From NCBI RefSeq assembly GCF_030272615.1, contig NC_081406.1:190771891-190831890 (forward strand): 60,000 bases of DNA, given 5' to 3'. How positions within the stretch are numbered: the first letter of the stretch is position 1; every line of letters starts with the position of its first letter. Shown one piece after another: positions 29,896 to 40,899 of the stretch. The position numbers were made by a program, and so were the translations under genes. Source of the DNA: Cryptomeria japonica. Its lineage: Eukaryota > Streptophyta > Pinopsida > Cupressales > Cupressaceae. The notes beneath the pieces are model-generated. The model worked only from the letters and a program-made list of their open reading frames with translations. It made no database searches and had not been told where the DNA came from.

Positions 29896-31049
29896 TGTTG
29901 GTTTGAAGATGATTTTTATAATGGATGAATTTATGTGTTGTCATTGATGGAACATACACACACACACATATATGTTCATATTGTCATAGTCATCTTAGTG
30001 AAGTCAAACCGGTACTTCTCCTAAGTCTTCATATTGCAAACTAGTATCATATGTATACAAAAGTCTAACTGGTATGAAGGTATGTAATCGGTATATGGAG
30101 TAATTGGTTTTGGTCAATTCCACTAACACCAGTTTTGAGATACAATGGAGAGAGGCAAGGAGGTGAATGGAGGACAATCGATATGTGAGTTGGAAACGAT
30201 TAACACTCAACTGGTATCGGTGTTCAAACCAATTTTCATTGATTGTATGATGAGTTATCACTGGTCATAATGAGTTATCTCTAACTGACATTTTTGGAAA
30301 TGATCTGTTATGTGTTATGAAATATTCTCTAGATATACTGAACCTAGGAAATTGTAATGAGGTTCTTGAGCTGACATGAAATATAATGTCTATAAAAAGG
30401 CATTGTGATGAGTTATTTGTATATGCAAGATACAAGTAATGTTATGAGTTAGAGTTGATGCGATTTATTGAAGGACTTGCAGAGTATGTCAATTATGCAG
30501 TATTGAGTGAGCAGAAGAGGATCTATACAAGCAAGATGTGCTATTTCTAGATCATACCACCTGTTGTTTTCTAATGACTACAGTAGTTAAATCCCCTAAC
30601 TGGTTAAGCTCTAACAAGCTTCATTGTACAAATCCTCTAACCAGGTGATCCATTAGTTTGGATTTGCAATCCTCTACTAAGGTTACTCCTAATAGGGCAT
30701 TACCTTTAACTTGATATAGCTCCTAATAGGGCTTTAGGATCTTTAACAGGATTCGCTCCTAGCAGAGAACTTTGTAGACCTTAATCAGTTAGTTACCTAT
30801 TTCTGCAGATAGTTAACTTGTGAGTCCCATCTCACCGTGGTTTTTCTCAGTTGGGTTTTCCACATATAAACACTTGTGTTATGGTGAATGTTTTACTTGT
30901 TGTGAATGCTTTTATAACACTTTGGATTGCATGCAAAGTATTAAGTAAACTGGTTAATTATTTTTACCGGTCTGGGTTTAAAGTGTTATTGTTTTTGTTA
31001 TCACTGATTCACCCCCCTACCCCCCTCTGAATGCTTTATAAGTCTATCA
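29896..31049 (+). repeat. Element F 5' LTR (1154 bp)
   Basis: TGTTGGTTTGAAGATG ... AAGTCTATCA. It contains a CA repeat (29951-29968), a TATA-like TATAAAAAGG (30391-30400), repeated words of the type AATCCTCTAACCAGG / AATCCCCTAACTGG (about 30588-30690), the conserved block GTGAGTCCCATCTCACCGTG plus GTTTTTCTCAGTTGGGTTTTC (30820-30862) and a CACCCCCCTACCCCCCTCTG tract (31009-31028). Confidence 0.88.
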
Positions 31050-31051
31050 AT

Positions 31052-31064
31052 TGGTATTAGAACC
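31052..31064 (+). promoter_or_regulatory. Element F primer-binding site
   Basis: TGGTATTAGAACC, 2 bp inside the LTR; one C-to-T change in the core relative to TGGTATCAGA. Confidence 0.82.
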
Positions 31065-31120
31065 TAACTTCCTTAAGGCTTAATCGCTTGGAAGGAAACC
31101 CTAAAGACGTTATAAGGGAT

Positions 31121-32369
31121 ATGAGTTATAGAGAGATGGATAGAGTACTTGATGCAAACAAGGAAGAGCTTGAAACCCTAAGAGGTAGATTCAAAGCTTC
31201 ACAAGTTAAAAGGAGAGAGAGTTTCTTGAGAAACTATTGAATATCTTTGACAACAGTTCCTCAGATGAGGCCAACATTGATGCACTGGTTGAAGAAGTGG
31301 AGAAACTGAATGGTGAAAAGCTAAACCCGAGGAGAGAACTTTAAGCCCTAACAATCTGTATGATTCAAGAACTTGAAGCAAGGAGGGAAGCTGAAGACCT
31401 AGTCAAATAGAAAGATCATGAGATTTCTAAGATCAAGCAGGAGAATGCAGCTTTGCATTAACACTGGCATGAGGAGAAGGAAGAAAAAGAAGCATTACAG
31501 TTAGATCTTGAAATGACAATGTCTCTTAGAGAGACTCTTACAAAGAATAATGAAGATCTTACCAAAGAGCTTACTAAGGCTAATGAGAAACTTCACAAAT
31601 TCAACAAGAGTTCCTCTATGTTGGATGAACAGATCCAATCTCAGAGGATGAAAGGTGACACATCTAGACTAGGATTGAATACATCTAAGAAAGGAGAATC
31701 TTCTGGTACCAAGAGGAACATGCATAAAGGTAAAACTGCTCCTAAGGCTAAGAAGCCTACCGGTAAGAAATCTTTCAAACCTATTTGCTTTATCTGTCAC
31801 ATACCTGGACATACTGCTAATGTGTGTAGAAGCAGATCTAATGAGAACATAGGCTATAATGCTAGATATGTGTCTAGGAGATTTGAAGGTCATTGTTACA
31901 CATGAAACATGTATGGACATAGATCAGTTGAATGCAGATATGGAGCATACAATCTGACACCTCACATGAGTCCAGGACCTATCGATGATTGGAGAAGGAC
32001 CTATGACAACCAGAGAAACATGAACTGGCAAAAACCCTATGTCAATCAGTTCAGTCCCTATGAGATGGAGAAGGTAAAAAAAGTGATTTGCACAATTTGC
32101 AATAACTATGGAATGTGGCTATGAACTGTAGGAGAAGGACTGGAAGAGGTAATGCAGGACCTTGGAGAGCATCTGGGATGGCCTGCTATCATTTCCATAA
32201 ACTGAGACACGTGGTTAAGTTCTGTGGAGAAAAGAAGAACAAACTAGTAAACCACTCTGAAGATCAGAAAGGAAAGAAGAAGGTTGATGTTGAAGAAACC
32301 AAAGTGGAGATGAACATAATTTGGAAGAAGAAAAGTGAGGACAAGCTAGCAAAAGAATCAAACCCTTGA
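31121..32369 (+). pseudogene. Element F ORF1: coiled-coil protein with CCHC zinc knuckles
   Basis: Begins MSYREMDRVLDANKEELETL at 31121, followed by a long Glu/Lys/Leu-rich helix with several stops and a frameshift near 31220. A clean stretch (31513-31905) reads NEDLTKELTKANEKLHKFNK and then a basic region KGKTAPKAKKPTGKKSF. Knuckles: CFICHIPGHTANVC (complete), CYT-NMYGHRSVEC (TGA in place of the second Cys), CTICNNYG with a frameshift through its His part (about 32090-32130), and CYHFHKLRHVVKFC (second Cys lost). It ends in a charged tail at 32369. Same architecture as in B and G, hence a Gag-like RNA-binding protein. Confidence 0.78.
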
Positions 32370-32894
32370 CCGAGTGTGGTTATTTCTACACCGGTTAACT
32401 AAGATTTTCAACAAGCCTAAGGGGAGCATATCGGTAAATCAACTTCTGGACCCCTTGAAGAGTGTATGGTAAGAGGGTTTTTCATTTCGAGTTGTAATAT
32501 GAGAATTTTTGATATTGTTATCTATCAGTTTTCTAAGGATTGCCAACCGGTTATATACCTATCGGTATAGGTGATTTTGTTAAGCAGTAATTAGGGTTTG
32601 TTACCCTATAGTTTGTGTACTTAATGTAGTGGGTAAGTAAATAAAATAAAGTTTTACTAAGTTATTTTTACCCTAATTGTATTCGACAAATCATTTTGAG
32701 CACTTGCAAAGCGAAACAGAGCATTGTTAGTAGATTAAGAGTAGATTTGTGCTATGAATTCAAAAGTTGAATTGGATTTGAAGATAAGGGAAGGCAATTT
32801 GGGTGTGCATATGAGAGAACAATTGGAAACCCTACCAGCGTGAAGGGAATAAGTTATTTTTGTTAATCTCTCTCTCGAATCAAGATTATCTAGA
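32370..32894 (+). other. Element F ORF1-ORF2 spacer
   Basis: About 525 bp without coding potential, with stops in all frames. It contains AT-rich, promoter-like words (TAAATAAAATAAAG at about 32639-32652) followed by about 240 bp of leader-like sequence to the ORF2 ATG. It parallels the spacers of B and G. Confidence 0.4.
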
Positions 32895-32930
32895 ATGGCA
32901 TCATCGTCTACACTAGCAGAAAGTCCTATG
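32895..32930 (+). pseudogene. Element F ORF2, first piece
   Basis: ATG at 32895 opens MASSSTLAESPM, comparable to the MASTS start of ORF2 in element B. It is cut after 32930 by a retroposed insertion; CTATG at 32926-32930 recurs at 33970-33974 and the reading frame is kept across the pair. Confidence 0.7.
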
Positions 32931-33969
32931 ATTACTATTTTTGATTAAGGTAAAAATAGGTTTTGAAGGGGCCCCGAAACCCTATACAAATAGAACAAAA
33001 TAGAAAAAGAAAAAAGAGACAAAAAGGAATAGACCAACGAAAAGCCAATAGAAAACCATAGAAAACCGCCTAAAGCCCCAAAAAGCCAGCAAAACCAGCT
33101 AGACCCAAGAAGAGAAATTAATTGATTTTTTTCAGGGCATTAGCCAGGGTGTTGCTAATTCCATGCAGAGCTTTGATGTTGTCCTTGAGATTAGGGATAT
33201 CCTTAGCAGAAGCAGCCACGACTTTCTTGACACTCGTTTGGGTGCTATAGCAGCACCACAAACTAGAGTAGCATCACCACTGCCAATCTGGATAGTCTCA
33301 TCATCCATGTCAAGGTCCATCGCCAGTTTAGGAGAACTGGTATTATCAAATACCTTAGCAATATCCTCCAATTTTTTAGTGGCAGCTAACAGGATATTCG
33401 GGATAATGCCCAACAAATTTTTCATCACTGCTCTCCCTTCTTCCAGCGATTTAACCTTCTCCTCCATATCCTACTTCCATTTTATCTAATCCTTGTCATC
33501 ATCCTCCCTCTTCTTATCCATATTTTTCCCCTTTTTTTCCAGGTTCCTCAAGAGTTCATAGGTCCATCTTTCATAATCTAGTCTCGCCTCAATGAGTTTT
33601 TTGAGGTTATCCAGGAATAACCCTTTACCCACTCTTTCCTTATCCTCACTTAAACTGTCCTTAGTCATATCCTTCTCAAGTTCTTTGTTCCCTTCCCTCT
33701 CGGAATTCACATCTATTTCCTCATTATCCTTGTATTCCACATCCTCCATAGGATGGCTATTGTCCTTGCTAGGGAAATCACTATGGATAGGGCTTTCATT
33801 GTCAGACTCATTATCACCACCTTCTTCCTCAATACCCACCTCTTCATCTTTCCAGTTGTCTTCACCATCAGAATCATTCGTCTCCATTTCGTTGCCTTCT
33901 TTTCCAATTTCCTCTGTTTCCATCCCAGGGGCACTCTTTCTTTTTTTGTTGGAAGAGGCCTTCTCCTTG
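32931..33969 (-). mobile_element. Retroposed insert (LINE-like or processed transcript) in ORF2 of element F
   Basis: About 1.04 kb flanked by CTATG direct repeats (32926-32930, 33970-33974); skipping it restores the ORF2 frame. On the minus strand it carries an open acidic protein segment and then a T/G-rich 3' region ending in GGGGCCCCTTCAAAACC and TTACCTTAATCAAAAA, which resembles the tail of plant LINE transcripts. There are no TG/CA ends and no terminal repeats, which argues against an LTR or cut-and-paste origin. The 5' end lies within coding sequence, so it is 5' truncated. Confidence 0.6.
33132..33969 (-). pseudogene. Acidic coding segment in the retroposed insert
   Basis: On the minus strand from the insert's 5' edge: KEKASSNKKRKSAPGMETEE, then a highly acidic stretch (EEVGIEEEGGDNESDNESPI), a Lys/Glu region and KKLIEARLDYERWTYELLRN. 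A stop pair near 33480 is followed by MEEKVKSLEEGRAVMKNLLG and IIPNILLAATKKLEDIAKVF to a stop at 33132. It could be a LINE ORF1-type protein or a piece of a host mRNA. I do not recognise a domain. The open frame to the 5' edge confirms truncation. Confidence 0.5.
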
Positions 33970-36406
33970 CTATGGAGTCAATGGAATCAAATAAAATAGA
34001 ATCTTATAATGCATTGTCTCAAGTTTTGCAAGGTGTTTTGATCAAAGGTGACTTGAATAGCTATATAGATTGTAAAATTGAGGATCTAGGATTGTTGACA
34101 ATCTATTCTCAACTCAAATCTCTATGTGATAAGAGCGGGAAAATCAAACCTGAATATATTAGGGTTTATGAAAAGGGTTTTCATAATGCAACCTATTTTC
34201 TTGAAGTTTTTGAGGAAGAACATGTCAGGATTATTCTAAGTCATGTACATGGTAGGAAAATGTATCTTAATAGATCTCACACCATGACAAAGGAGGCAAT
34301 TCATGCAGTAATTGTTTTCTGCCAAACTAGTGAAGTACCAAAATTGAGGACAATCTCAAAGGAGACTATGATTGCATTGACAAAGACCACTGTTGATGGT
34401 CATGCTATATTGGTCAATAACATTGCAGATTCAGGAGTCAAATTTACAACAATAGTTATTGTCTACTAGATATTCCATTCTAGCATGATAACATTATACC
34501 ATATGTTGTTGTGCATGCCACCTACATGATGAAGATAGAGAATGCATATTATGATTTGTGTGAGGCAATGAGAAGTCAATTGATGCTAAACTTAGAATCA
34601 ATTAAGAAGGATAACAGACAAAAGTTCAAATATGGTCAACTGTTGATTGGTCTATTCTTTTACTTTTAGAATTTCATTCCAAGAATTGGTGATATTCAAT
34701 AGTCTAAGGACACACTAGTTAAAACCCAAATCAAGAATAGCATTAAGGTTGTGAAGAACACATTTCCTATTGCCATGAATAGATATTTTAATGAGTTTCA
34801 AAAGAAGATGAGCATGAGATTAAGGCTATCTGATGAAGTGGTGAAACACTTTGAAAAAGACATTTGTTTCATTGTAACCACTAACTTTTTCTTTATGGAG
34901 GCCATTGAACCCAGAGAAGAGGAGATGGAAGAAATGAGCTATGAAGTCAGCTATGACTTACTAATAGGTTATGCCAAAAACCTTTTGGAATCTCCTAAGG
35001 ATAAAAAGAAGAAAAGACTAGGAACTTACTAGAAAAGGATTGCACCTGCTCAACCCAGTAGTACCATGGAGAAAAAGAAGACAGTTGAGTAAGCAACTTT
35101 TGTGACCACTGGTACAAGGGTGACTAGAAGTATTCAAATCAGGAAGGAATTGGTACCAAAGGTATATGCAAAGAAGAAGACTGCAACAAAGAAGAGAGGT
35201 AGACATCTCATTCTTCAAGAAGAATCTGAGGATACTGATATTGAAGAAGATCCAAAGAAGATGAAATTAACTGGTAAGAAATCCAAACCAGTAGGAGACA
35301 TTTCAAAGCAAAGTACTCCTATTAATGTTGCAACATTCAAACCAATGAGTGATTTTGAGAGGACACTAAAGACATTAGGGAGGAAATGGTTTGATAATGT
35401 AAAAGAGTATTTTAATTCATTTGCTGAAGGTTAGAAATAAGAAATTGTTCAAGAGGTAATCAACCACCTATGTCAATACAATTGGTTGCCACAATATATT
35501 GAAACTGACATTTCTGATTCTTTATATTTTATTCTTAAAAAAAAATGGAAAATGGTTGTAGATCAGGATCAAAAAATTATTGATAGATTTTTTATTCAAT
35601 ATTTTCCTGAGTTGTCTAGAGATGAATTATTAGAATTGCTTGCTAAGTTCAAAGGATAGTTTCATTCTAAGACAAGGAAACTGAGGTTATTGGATGGAAA
35701 GATTCAGCCTATTGAAGATGATACTCATCGTATAGCTCAAGATATTCAAAGGATGAATCAGAAATTGAAGTACCATAAAAATAAACCCAATTAGATTGAG
35801 ACTAGAGCTCCACCAGAGCTAGATGTTGAAGAGTTTATTACATCGGATGTGGTCTATCCTGTCAAGAACAAGGATACACAAGTTTTCCACCGGTTATATT
35901 CTTTGTGGATGATACTGAAGAAATCCAAGACACTGTTGATGCAACTGGTAATGTCATTGAACTAGTTAAGGAAACTAAACAACTACTGGATATTATTGAG
36001 CAACAATTAGCAGAGGAAGCACCAGTTAATGAACCAAGTGTAGATATCCAACCACCACCAATAAGTGAACACCAAGTTGAAAGTCGACTGCCACCGGTCA
36101 CTACAACCACACAGGAGGAACAAACAAAGTCAGAAAGAGAAACTGAAGAAAAAGAATGAAGAGGAGACTGAAGAGAAAAAGGATGAAGAGAAGAAGACTG
36201 AAGTGAAAAAGGAGGAGAAAACAATAGCTGATGATGATGATGACTCAATAAGATTACAAGGTCCAATTGATGTGGACAAATTCAACACATCTGAACTAAT
36301 GGAGATTTCTACAGTTATGCAATCCAGGGCTCAAAAGAAAAAGTTTAAAAAATAGAGAAAAGAAGCATAGACTATACAGACCGTTCTTGACATTTTGTCA
36401 AGTCTC
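33970..36406 (+). pseudogene. Element F ORF2, main piece
   Basis: It resumes as MESMESNKIESYNALSQVLQ and contains the family landmarks: YIDCKIEDLG, GKIKPEYIRVYEKGF, FEEEHVRIILSHVHGRKMYL, TMTKEAIHAVIVF, then after stops KIKFGQ-like and MNRYFNEFQKKMSMRLRLSD, EVVKHFEKDICFIV and MEEMSYEVSYDLLIGYAKNL. Next comes a basic segment (KKKTATKKRGRHLI, KKMKLTGKKSKP) like a nuclear signal, an F-specific stretch (about 35340-35900) and a Glu/Lys-rich segment ending DVDKFNTSELMEISTVMQSR. Several stops and shifts. It is cut at 36406 by element I. Confidence 0.75.
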
Positions 36407-37469
36407 TATTAGGTCCCGGAGACAACTAAGAGGCGGGGGGGGTGAATCAGTTGTCTAATAAATTTAAACCAAAAACAACTTAATCAACTTTCTGCTTAAT
36501 ACCGGTGAAATAGTCTTTTATACCAGTGGACAGTTTTATCAGATAATTGTAATACCGGTAAATATTAATGCATGAAACAAAAAGACAAAGTCATCCACAA
36601 CACATAACACCAATATTTGTACGTGGAAATGCTGTAAGGGGAAAAACCACGATGGGAAACCTTACCCACAATCAAATGATACTACTACAGATAGTAAGTG
36701 TATACAAATGGGGTCTGCACATGCAGAAAGGCCAAGCACCTAGAGCTCACTGCTCAAACACAAAATGGGAGTCACACTGACTACAATTGGATGGTTAAAT
36801 CCAATAAGAATGTACTACTCAAAATAGCATCTTCATATGCTAGATTCAGTATTGGTGTAGTTCTGATTATCTTCACAATAACCCTCCTTCAACCTTCAAA
36901 TGATGTCTGCGTGTATAGCTTTGCTTATTCTCACATATACCTTCACACAATCCTTTTCGCATTCCACATTCGATCTTACAAACAAGATCTTACATTTATA
37001 CCATAGCCTAGGACCAATTTTAGTAGGTCGGCTCTACAAGATATATTACAATAAAATCATTTTACAAGCAAAACAATATCTGATGCAATAACCGATTCAA
37101 CATGTCGGCTCAATGCATTTACAACAACAATAAGTCATCTCCATAGCATGCCATGCTGATCTAGAAACGATAAACCTGCCAGTGTAACCTGGACCTATTT
37201 GCCGGTAACAGCAAATATGTAAATATGAATATACCAATTAACAAAACTCCAAGACAAGGTGTCCACATGATGTGTTCGACATAACCAAGTGTTTTCCATA
37301 TCATTCCAAGTGTCAGTGATCATTATATCCTGCCGGTGTACTAGATACCAGTGACTGTGCATAAGTCACTTGCTTGCCAGTGAATGTTGCTGATTCTCCA
37401 AAGTGCCAGAGTTGATAAGTGTTTAGTAGGTGTTGACATCAATGACAAAACCATACCAAAATACCAACA
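36407..37469 (-). repeat. Element I 3' LTR (1063 bp)
   Basis: Begins TATTAGGTCCCGGAGACAAC (TG has become TA) and ends AAATACCAACA. It contains GGCGGGGGGGGTGAATCAG (36432-36450), the conserved block CGTGGAAATGC...GGGGAAAAACCACGATGGG (36621-36656) and the CACATGCAGAAAGGCC / GAGCTCACTGCTCAAA pair (36717-36756). Confidence 0.92.
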
Positions 37470-37484
37470 ATCTCCCCCTCTGGC
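37470..37484 (-). promoter_or_regulatory. Element I polypurine tract
   Basis: GCCAGAGGGGGAGAT on the minus strand, adjacent to the LTR. Three more tracts follow inward: 37629-37639, 37681-37694 and 37763-37773, giving the same multi-tract layout as in the other elements. Confidence 0.82.
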
Positions 37485-37760
37485 ATTGATGGCAACACAA
37501 GATGGAAAAACCATCAAAGTGCCAAAATAGAAATGCCAAATACCAAAAACCAACAATCTCCCAAATAGAGATCATAACCAGAAATCAAAATATAGATACA
37601 GAGAGTAATAATCTCTCCCAAATAACAATCTCTCCCCCTGGGAGCAACATGTGTTTTCCTTGTGTTTTTCCATACCAATCTCTCCCCCTTTGACATCAAA
37701 TGCCAAAGTTATTACAAAACCAAGTTCATATACAAAATGCCAACCAATTTAGTATACCAA

Positions 37761-38153
37761 CTACTCCCCCTGAGAAGTAGCTTCCTCATCAAAGCAGGAG
37801 TAAAAAGATTTCTCTGTTAATTCTACCAATTGATGACAAACATCAACTTCATAAGTGTCTACCGGTGGGGGTATGACTCCAAGCTGATCTCTAAGATATT
37901 CAAAAGTTTCCTTAGGCAGAGATTTAGTGAAAATATCTACAATCTGCTCTTTAGTATTCACATAAACCAGTTTTATTTCTTTTGCTTCAACATTTTCCCT
38001 TAGAAAATTCAGTTTGATGGAAACATGTTTGGTTTTAGAATGTAATACTGGATTCTTAGATATATCAATTGTTGCAGTGTTATCACAATAGATAGTAATA
38101 GGTTCCTTGCATTTTACCTTTATGTCTTTCAACATTTGCTTAAGCCATAGTAC
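37761..38153 (-). pseudogene. Element I RNase H C-terminal part
   Basis: Reads MLKDIKVKCKEPITIYCDNT, ATIDISKNPVLHSKTKHVSI, FLRENVEAKEIKLVYVNTKE, VDIFTKSLPKETFEYLRDQL and a C-terminal tail to a stop at 37761. A TAG at about 38151 separates it from the RT frame where Gln is usual (NCTQVLW). Otherwise intact. Confidence 0.88.
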
Positions 38154-39372
38154 CTATGTACAGTTAGTTGCGGCTGCAACATATTCTGATTCTGCTGTTG
38201 ATAAAGATGTACAACTTTGTTTCTTACTCAACCAAGAAACTAGTCTACTTCCAAGAAAGAATGCTCCGTCAGTGGTGCTTTTTCTATCATCCACATCTCC
38301 TGCCCAATTTACATCCATGTATGCACATAGTTCAAAGTTTTCATCTCTAGGATACCATAATCCAAGATTTATAGTGCCTTGTAAGTACCGAAAAATCCTT
38401 TTTACTACTGATTCATAATTTTCTCTAGGATTACTTTGAAATCTTGAAACAATACATACTGCATTCATAATATCAGGTCTGGTTTGTGTCAAATATAGTA
38501 AACCTCCTATCATAGATTTGTACCTTGTTGGATTTACAGGTGTAGATTCATCCCTTAGTGATAGTTTGTCATTTGTAGTCATAGGTGTGCTTACTTGTTT
38601 GGAGTTCTCCATCCCAAATTTCTTTAGTAATTCTTTCAGGTACTTGGATTGACTCAAGAATATACCTTTATCAGTCTGTGAAATCTGTAATCCTAAAAAG
38701 AATCTTATTTCACCAATCATAGACATTTCAAATTCTCGCTGCATTTCAATAGAAAAGTCTTTACACAATCCATCTTCTCCTTCAAAGATTATATCATCAA
38801 CAAAAAATTCTATAACCAAGATGTCATCATTAGTCACTTTATAATATAAGTTGTTGTCAGCATTACCTTTAGAAAAACCAATTTTCAAAAGATACTTATC
38901 CAATCTTGCATACCAAGCTCTTGGAGCTTCCTTTAATCCATACAAGGCTTTCCTTAACCTGGAAACCATATCTTTGTCATCTGTCAAAGAAAATCCATCA
39001 GGTTGTTCAATGTAAACTTCTTCTTCAAGATCTCCATTCAAAAATGCACATTTAATATCCATTTGATATACTTTGTAGTTCTTGTGTGCTAAAAAAGCCA
39101 AAAATAATCTGTTTGCCTCAATTCTAGCTACCAGTGCAAAGGTTTCATTATAATCAATTCCTTCTTTCTGAGAATATCCCTTACACACTAGTCTTGCTTT
39201 ATTTCTGATAACCTTTCCATCTTCATTAAGTTTGTTTCTGAATACCCATCTGGTTCCAATTACATTTTTATCTTGAGGCCGGGGAACTAATGTCCAAGTG
39301 TTATTCTTCTTAATTTGTTCTAATTCTTCTTCCATAGCTTTAGTCCAATATTTATCTTCACATGCCTCATTT
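38154..39372 (-). CDS. Element I reverse transcriptase with start of RNase H (393-codon open frame)
   Basis: The best preserved gene of the window. Motifs: [104 protein letters not shown] with the catalytic Asp pair, [62 protein letters not shown] and [20 protein letters not shown] replaces the usual FAPVAR. The 5' limit of the open frame is a TAA near 39375. RT copies the packaged RNA into cDNA. Confidence 0.9.
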
Positions 39373-40017
39373 ACTTATGATGGTTCAATTTGAGAAATAA
39401 GACATACCTCTTCATTTTCCAATCTTCCTCTTGTCATAACTCCTTTATACTTGTTTCCAATTATCTGTTAGTCAGAATGATTCAGTCTTACATACCGGGG
39501 TGTCTTTGTTTGCTATTGTTCCTCAGTTACTGTGGAATTTTCAGATGATACTGGGGTAACTGGATCTTCATTCTATACCAGTGGGTTCAGTGTAGGTTCA
39601 TTTGCCAAAATTTCTGTTGCCGGTTCAGAGTCTATATACCTTAAAGTTCCTCTGAATTGTTCATCAATCTTTACATTTGCACTTCCAACAATTTTCTGCA
39701 ATCTTTTGTTAAAACATCTATATGCCTTGCTCTTAGATGAATAACCAAGAAATATTCCTTCATCACTTCTAGGATCAAATTTTCCAATATACTCATCTCT
39801 TCTGATATAGCATTTACTTCCAAAAATTCTGAAATATTTAAGAGTAGGAGTAATACCAAACCATAGTTCATGAGGGGTCTTACCAGTTTCACCTTTGATG
39901 TGAACTTTGTTGAATGTATAGACCGTTGTACTTATTGCCCCTCTCCAATACACATGTGGTAGATTTGCTTCTGATAACATACTTCTAGCTGCATCCAGGA
40001 TAGTTCTATTTTTCCTT
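39373..40017 (-). pseudogene. Element I integrase C-terminal region and linker
   Basis: After the TPQQNG/VVERKN motif the frame reads MLSEANLPHVYWRGAISTTV, YTFNKVHIKGETGKTPHELW, FRIFGSKCYIRRDEYIGKFD, SDEGIFLGYSSKSKAYRCFN and VGSANVKIDEQF. The linker toward RT (about 39570-39375) contains four stops (TAG near 39573 and 39511, TAA near 39466 and 39377), so this is the most damaged part of the element. Confidence 0.85.
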
Positions 40018-40683
40018 TCAACAACTCCATTCTGTTGTGGTGTCCAAGGTGCTGATAGCTATCTTTTGATTAAATTCCTTAGATGTAAATTCTCCTCCTT
40101 GATCTGATCTTAGACATTTGATTTTCTTACCTGTTTCATTTTCTACCATAGCTTTGAACAGTTTGAACTTTCCAAGTGCTTCTGATTTTTCTCTGAGAAA
40201 AGTAACCCAACACATTCTAGAATAGTCATCAATGATTAGCATGATATATCTATCACCTTGTAAGCTTTTAGTTCTAGCTGGACCACATAAATTAGTATGA
40301 ATTAAATCAAGAGCATTATTGGATTTTTTTGGAATACTTTTGAAACTAGCTCTAACTTGTTTTCCAAATTGACATTCCTTACATACTGTATTGTGAGGTT
40401 TGACAATTTTAGGTAAATCTCTACCTGCCTTAATAGTATTGATTTTCACCATGCAATCAAAGTTTGCATGACAGAGTCTCTTATGCCATAACCAACTTTC
40501 ATCAATATGTGCAATTAAGCATGTCTTTTCACTGTTATTCAAATGAAAGATATTACCTCTAGTCTGATTACCGGTTGCAATTTCCAAACCAGTTCTATTG
40601 ATGATTTTGCATTTTCCACTTTTGAATTGTAACTGAAATCCTTTCTCAACTAATTGACCAACACTCAAAAGATTATGCTTTAA
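40018..40683 (-). pseudogene. Element I pre-integrase and integrase catalytic region
   Basis: Starts near HNLLSVGQLVEKGFQLQFKS and has the zinc-binding pattern WHKRLCHANF...VCKECQFGK. The first catalytic site reads HTNLCGPA, with Asn (AAT) where Asp is expected, as in element C. The second Asp is present in CLRSDQGGEF. Just after KEFN, about 20-25 bases covering the CEE-GI segment are deleted and a TAG replaces the Gln of RQLSAPWTP. A TGA at about 40683 separates it from protease (Gly codon in VEGLKHN). Confidence 0.86.
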
Positions 40684-40899
40684 TCATTCAACATAGTAAA
40701 CATTGTCAGTGTTATGCTTACCATCAAGAGATATTGTACCCTTACCTTTGATCAAACAAGCTTTATCATCTCCAAATCTTACTAAGCCTCCATTGTATTC
40801 TTGAAAGTTCAAGAATTTACCTTTATCTCCTGTCATATGACGTGAGCATCTTGAATCAATGATCCACTCATCCTTTACTTCAACTTTAGCTGCCAAGGC
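40684..40899 (-). pseudogene. Element I protease
   Basis: Contains DEWIIDSRCSRHMTGDKGKF; the active site reads Asp-Ser-Arg where Asp-Ser-Gly is required. GGLVRFGDDKACLIKGKGTI, LDGKHNTDNVYYVE follow. TAG at its N-terminal side separates it from gag (LVE-ALAAKVE). The Arg substitution alone should inactivate the enzyme. Confidence 0.85.

Noticed and set aside
33132-33923. Acidic minus-strand reading frame as a host gene
   Set aside because: It lies in a 5'-truncated insert flanked by direct repeats inside element F, has a stop pair, and runs open into the insert edge, so it is retroposed rather than a resident gene.
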